Source: Mucor racemosus (taxonomy: Eukaryota > Mucoromycota > Mucoromycetes > Mucorales > Mucoraceae). Taken from it: a stretch of 64,000 bases of DNA. Location of the stretch: contig JAPEHQ010000003.1 of NCBI GenBank assembly GCA_027405735.1, positions 620,001 through 684,000 of the forward strand. The letters are read 5' to 3'. Below are positions 60,453 through 64,000 of this stretch, piece by piece. Within the stretch, counting starts at the first letter, position 1, and each line of letters begins with the position of its first letter. The notes under the pieces were generated by a model, which saw only the letters and a program-made list of their open reading frames with translations, did not search any database and was not told the DNA's origin. The translations under genes were made by a program, and so were the position numbers.

Positions 60453-63230
60453 ATGTTTAAACGTCATAACCCTTCAACGGGTACTGGTGATTATAGCAGA
60501 TTAGAACAACATGATGAAGAAGATGAAGCATATTATAGTGAACAAACATTTCACCATCCAAATTCTGTGCTAGTAGCAAATCACCATGGTCATTGTAATG
60601 TAGTGCCTTTACTATCACAAAACATGCCTGCTTCTTCTACTACACCTCATCATTCTCCACCTCATTCACCTCGAGCTTCGTTTTCTGCTGCTACTCATGT
60701 CACGCGTAGATTCTTTCAAACAAAATTACCAATTGTATTTAGAAGAGATATGGCATCTACTGCCTCGTTTTCTTCTTTGCCTCCTGTGATTATTGCAGAC
60801 CTTCAAAATGGAAATATCCCTGAAAAATCGCAACAAGATGAATCAGGTACAAAAAATGACCAAGGTTGGACTATTATACATAAAAGAAGATTTAGAGGAA
60901 AACATGGCATTGGAGAAAGTAGACATCCTGCCCCATCAAATAACTCAGTTGCAGAGGTATTGATTGATGAAGAAATTGACCCTTCTGATCAAGTTACATG
61001 TTCTGTATTTGTAAAATGGCAACCCGAAAATGAAGAAGCAGAAGGAGACGAAGCAGCGCAATCTCAACCATATACCATGACAATATCACCTTTATTTAAT
61101 ACCAACAACAATAACGAACAGGATGAAAACACTGATGATCGAGTAAGTTTAGATTCGTAACATGTTGACCCTCTTATTAAAGATTCTACACACAGTATTT
61201 TCAAGATCCTATACCTGAAACAGAAGAGAAATTTAAAGAAATTGTTCAATCCGTTCGAACGGCCATCGAAAACAACATGCAACCAACTCGTATTAGTCAA
61301 GGTTCGAGTGGGTCTTATTTTTGTAGAAATTCATCTGGTAAAATTGTTGGTGTATTTAAACCAAAAAACGAAGAACCATACGGTCGCTTAAATCCCAAAT
61401 GGACAAAATGGATTCATCGTCATTTGTTTCCATGTTTCTTTGGTAGATCATGTTTGATTCCAAACTTGGGTTATCTGTCTGAAGCAGCCGCTTCTCTTAT
61501 TGATCGAAAATTAGGTACCATGATTGTGCCTTATACAGATGTTATTCACATGTCATCTTCTAGTTTTCATTACGATTATCTAGATAGACGTTCTCAACAA
61601 GGGTTACCACCAAAAATTGGTAGTTTTCAATGCTTTTTGACAGATTATAAAGATGCTACTGTATTCTTTAGAAATCATCCTTATCAGGATTATGATTACT
61701 CGGAAAGTAGAGCAATGAGTAGAAGCTCTGTTTGGGGTGGTTGTTTAGGAAGAAATGATGATTTAGATGAAGATAATACTATATTATATAATATGAATCA
61801 TCATCCTCATCAATTGCAAGATGAAGATGATAGTGATCATACACATGTAGCTACAACAACCATGCCATCTACACCAACTACCACGACAACATCAAATACA
61901 TACTCTCCTCATGATACCACTAATCCTAAATCCAACAGAAAACCACACAAGAAAATCAACAATGATAAACAAGAATTCAAATGGACATACCAATTACAAA
62001 AGCAATTCCGTCGTGAATTTGAACAATTGGTTATATTGGACTATCTCATCCGTAACACAGGTACATTAAATGTAAACAAACAAATGAAAAGTATAGTTTT
62101 TTTGATATTGAATTATCATGTAATCAGATCGTGGTCTTGATAATTGGATGATCAAATACTGTCCACCTAAATCACAAAAGAATCATCATCATCATCAATC
62201 TCCAAATAGCAGTAATAATAGCGAAAGTAGTTGTAGTAGTAATTGTTCAGATGTAGATGATCAAAACAACAAACAAGCACCTTCTAAGCATCAACAACAA
62301 CAACAACAGAGAGGCCACATTCATGTTGCAGCTATAGATAATGGACTTGCTTTCCCATACAAACATCCAGATCAATGGCGTTCATACCCCTATGGTTGGA
62401 TAGCTATGCCCGATGCACTTGTTAATCGACCCTTTTCAGAAGCAACTCGCAAACAATTCTTATCTATTCTTTCAGATCCTCTTTGGTGGAGAGATACAGT
62501 GAGAGAAATGCGTGCATTGTTTGAATTAGACGATGATTTTGATGAAAAAATGTTCCAAAAACAAATGGCAGTTCTTAAAGGCCAAGGTTACAATATTGTT
62601 CGTACGCTTAAAGATCCAACAGCAGGACCTATTGATTTAGTTGCCATGCAGCGTGTGGTTATCAATCAAGAAGAAGTATTGATTGAATATGATGATCGTG
62701 TATTACAGAGTAGAGGTTTACATTTACAAACATCCGCTTCAAATCCACAAACATCTTCAACAATTGCAATAGATATCTCAGATGCTTTGCCTACTAAAAA
62801 GAAAAGATCACAACAAAGATCTAGAAGATTGCGTACTCAAAGATCAACATCTTTTGATGTTATTTCTACAACTAGCTCGCCATTTTATGATGATCAAGAC
62901 GAGGCAGAAGAAGACGATGATGTAGATCTTGAAGCAGGTTCCTTTCCTCCAATCACTACAACTACTCGACGTGAAAGAAAATGGAAAGATAAACTAAAAA
63001 ATGGATTGTCTATGGATTTAGGTGGTGCTGGATTATTCGGTAAAAAGAAAAGAAAGAGTAGAAACAATAGATATAGAGCCTTTGACAGTGATGGAGGTAT
63101 TTCAGATCATAACGATACTGAGTCATTTGATTCTCAAGACGAGCAACAAGATCAAAAACCTAAACGTGTAACTGTAGTTATGGAAACCATTGAAATTGTA
63201 AAGAGTAGAACGTATTTTACATGTTGTTAA
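60453..63230 (+). CDS. Type II phosphatidylinositol 4-kinase (Lsb6/PI4K2-like)
   Basis: Makes PI4P on endosomal, Golgi or vacuolar membranes. Three exons: 60453-61142, 61196-62060 and 62128-63230. They give 885 residues in frame. The first 230 residues are disordered. The kinase begins near 258 with GSSGSYF (nucleotide-binding loop) and VGVFKPKNEEPYG. It continues with NLGYLSEAAASLIDRKLG, LDYLIRNTDRGLDNWMIKYC (catalytic loop crossing the exon 2/3 junction) and AAIDNGLAFP (residues 589-591 DNG, metal site). The end reads SDPLWWRDTVREMRALFE. Two low-complexity inserts are unusual: an acidic/Thr/His-rich block before the catalytic loop and a His/Ser/Asn/Gln-rich block of about 50 residues between the catalytic loop and DNG. 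The palmitoylated CCPCC of animal enzymes is replaced by FPCFF, while the protein ends in YFTCC. Its stop codon overlaps that of kaptin. Confidence 0.92.
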
Positions 63231-64000
63231 TTTATTTCAAATACAATTGATTTTTCAAGTTCTTTTTGTCTTTTGAATTCAATTAAAAGTTCATATTTTT
63301 GACGTTTTGATGCTTCTACGTATTGAAGCACTTCAAGCAACTTTTCTCTTGCCTTTTTCATATTGGGTTGAAATATATGAACACCATACATTGTTGTAAC
63401 AATGAGTTCATCTAATCCATCTCGATTTAAATCGAGATGTGTCATGCGATAAATTGGATAGGCAAATTGCCTTTTCCATAATACTGTATAAACTTGTGTA
63501 CCTGCCACTTGTTTATAGATTAATACTTGTCTTCCATAAGTTCCAATTAATATCTCTTTTTCTCCATCCCAATCAACGTCCATTACATGTGAGCATAATA
63601 CACTATCAAAATTACCAGAAAGCGGTAATGCACTACTGGTGGTTAAGCCGTCTGTTTCAATGGATCTATATACAATAGCTTGTTCTATAGCACAAGTAAC
63701 AACAAGATGTAATTCATCATCTTCCCTTGCTATTTGGATTGCTGATTAACAATTTTATCAAGTGGAATATTCTCTTCTAGACTTACTCTTATTCGATGCT
63801 CTTGGTTGAAATACTAAAACTGATGTGATGGGACTAAATATTCGAATAGCATGCGATTTCAATTCCTTTCCTTTCTTGTTATAGAATCCAAGAAAGAGTT
63901 CTCCATTTTGTCCACCTGCACAAATAACTCGTTTTCCATCTGGTTGATCCAAGATGTGCATAAACAATATACTATATGGACTACGTAAGTATTTGCATAG
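63227..64000 (-). CDS. Kaptin-like protein, C-terminal part (gene continues past the window)
   Basis: In animals kaptin (KPTN) is a subunit of KICSTOR, which tethers GATOR1 to lysosomes to restrain TORC1. It was first described as an actin-associated protein. Two exon pieces lie here: 63787-64000 (its 5' part is beyond the window edge) and 63227-63741, joined across a 45-nt intron. Together they give about 242 residues. The sequence has beta-propeller or FG-GAP-like strands. The diagnostic run is NFDSVLC, then DVDWDGEKEILIGTYG, LIYK, then LWKRQFAYPIYRMTHLDLNR and DGLDELIVTTMYGVHIFQPN. It ends in a charged helix. The C-terminal order matches kaptin better than the related ITFG2. The full N-terminus cannot be judged from this window. 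Confidence 0.8.

Overview
The window looks like nuclear DNA of a filamentous fungus, most likely an early-diverging lineage such as Mucoromycota. The evidence is high A+T content, genes split by many short GT..AG introns (about 45-70 nt), and a gene set typical of a fungal or opisthokont nucleus. I assign it to Mucoromycota by inference, not from a diagnostic marker.

Layout. 1-9669 and 25301-35807 are gene-poor and made of nested repeats: solo LTRs with perfect 5-bp target duplications, a roughly 5-kb segmental duplication (62-4862 and 28441-33645), a third dispersed family (7490-8540, 26490-27707, 33720-34790 inverted), and pieces of a cytoplasmic dynein intermediate-chain gene carried in one repeat family. 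I saw no reverse transcriptase or integrase frame. The unique blocks carry ten protein genes plus one partial gene. These are: the B-block TFIIIC subunit (9670-17362, nine exons, 2408 aa); an SLC49/FLVCR-like MFS transporter (19434-21584, seven exons); two related poly-C2H2 zinc-finger genes on the minus strand (22043-25300 and 35808-37427); an unrecognised protein (39100-40086, minus); a 3269-residue spectraplakin-like cytoskeletal linker (40825-50847, minus); an Acinus-like SAP/RRM/RSB protein (51116-52589, minus); a nine-exon cytochrome P450 (55534-57594, minus); a small two-TM protein with PPxY motifs (59166-59831); a type II phosphatidylinositol 4-kinase (60453-63230); and the C-terminal part of kaptin (63227-64000, minus). 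The last two end tail to tail on the same TTAA.

Themes. The two zinc-finger genes flank the repeat-rich interval 25301-35807 and share an N-terminal motif and a C-terminal finger, so they belong to one paralogous family. The larger one has a further intact finger in frame after its stop codon. The spectraplakin-like gene has tandem calponin-homology domains, a long helical rod and a C-terminal GAR (GAS2) domain, which in animals makes a direct actin-microtubule crosslinker. PI4K type II and kaptin both belong to endolysosomal membrane biology, but their adjacency alone does not prove a joint function.

Exon structures were assembled by hand from splice consensus. Each full model gives a total length divisible by three and reads through every junction. 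Repeat boundaries come from by-eye alignment and are exact only where target duplications are quoted.
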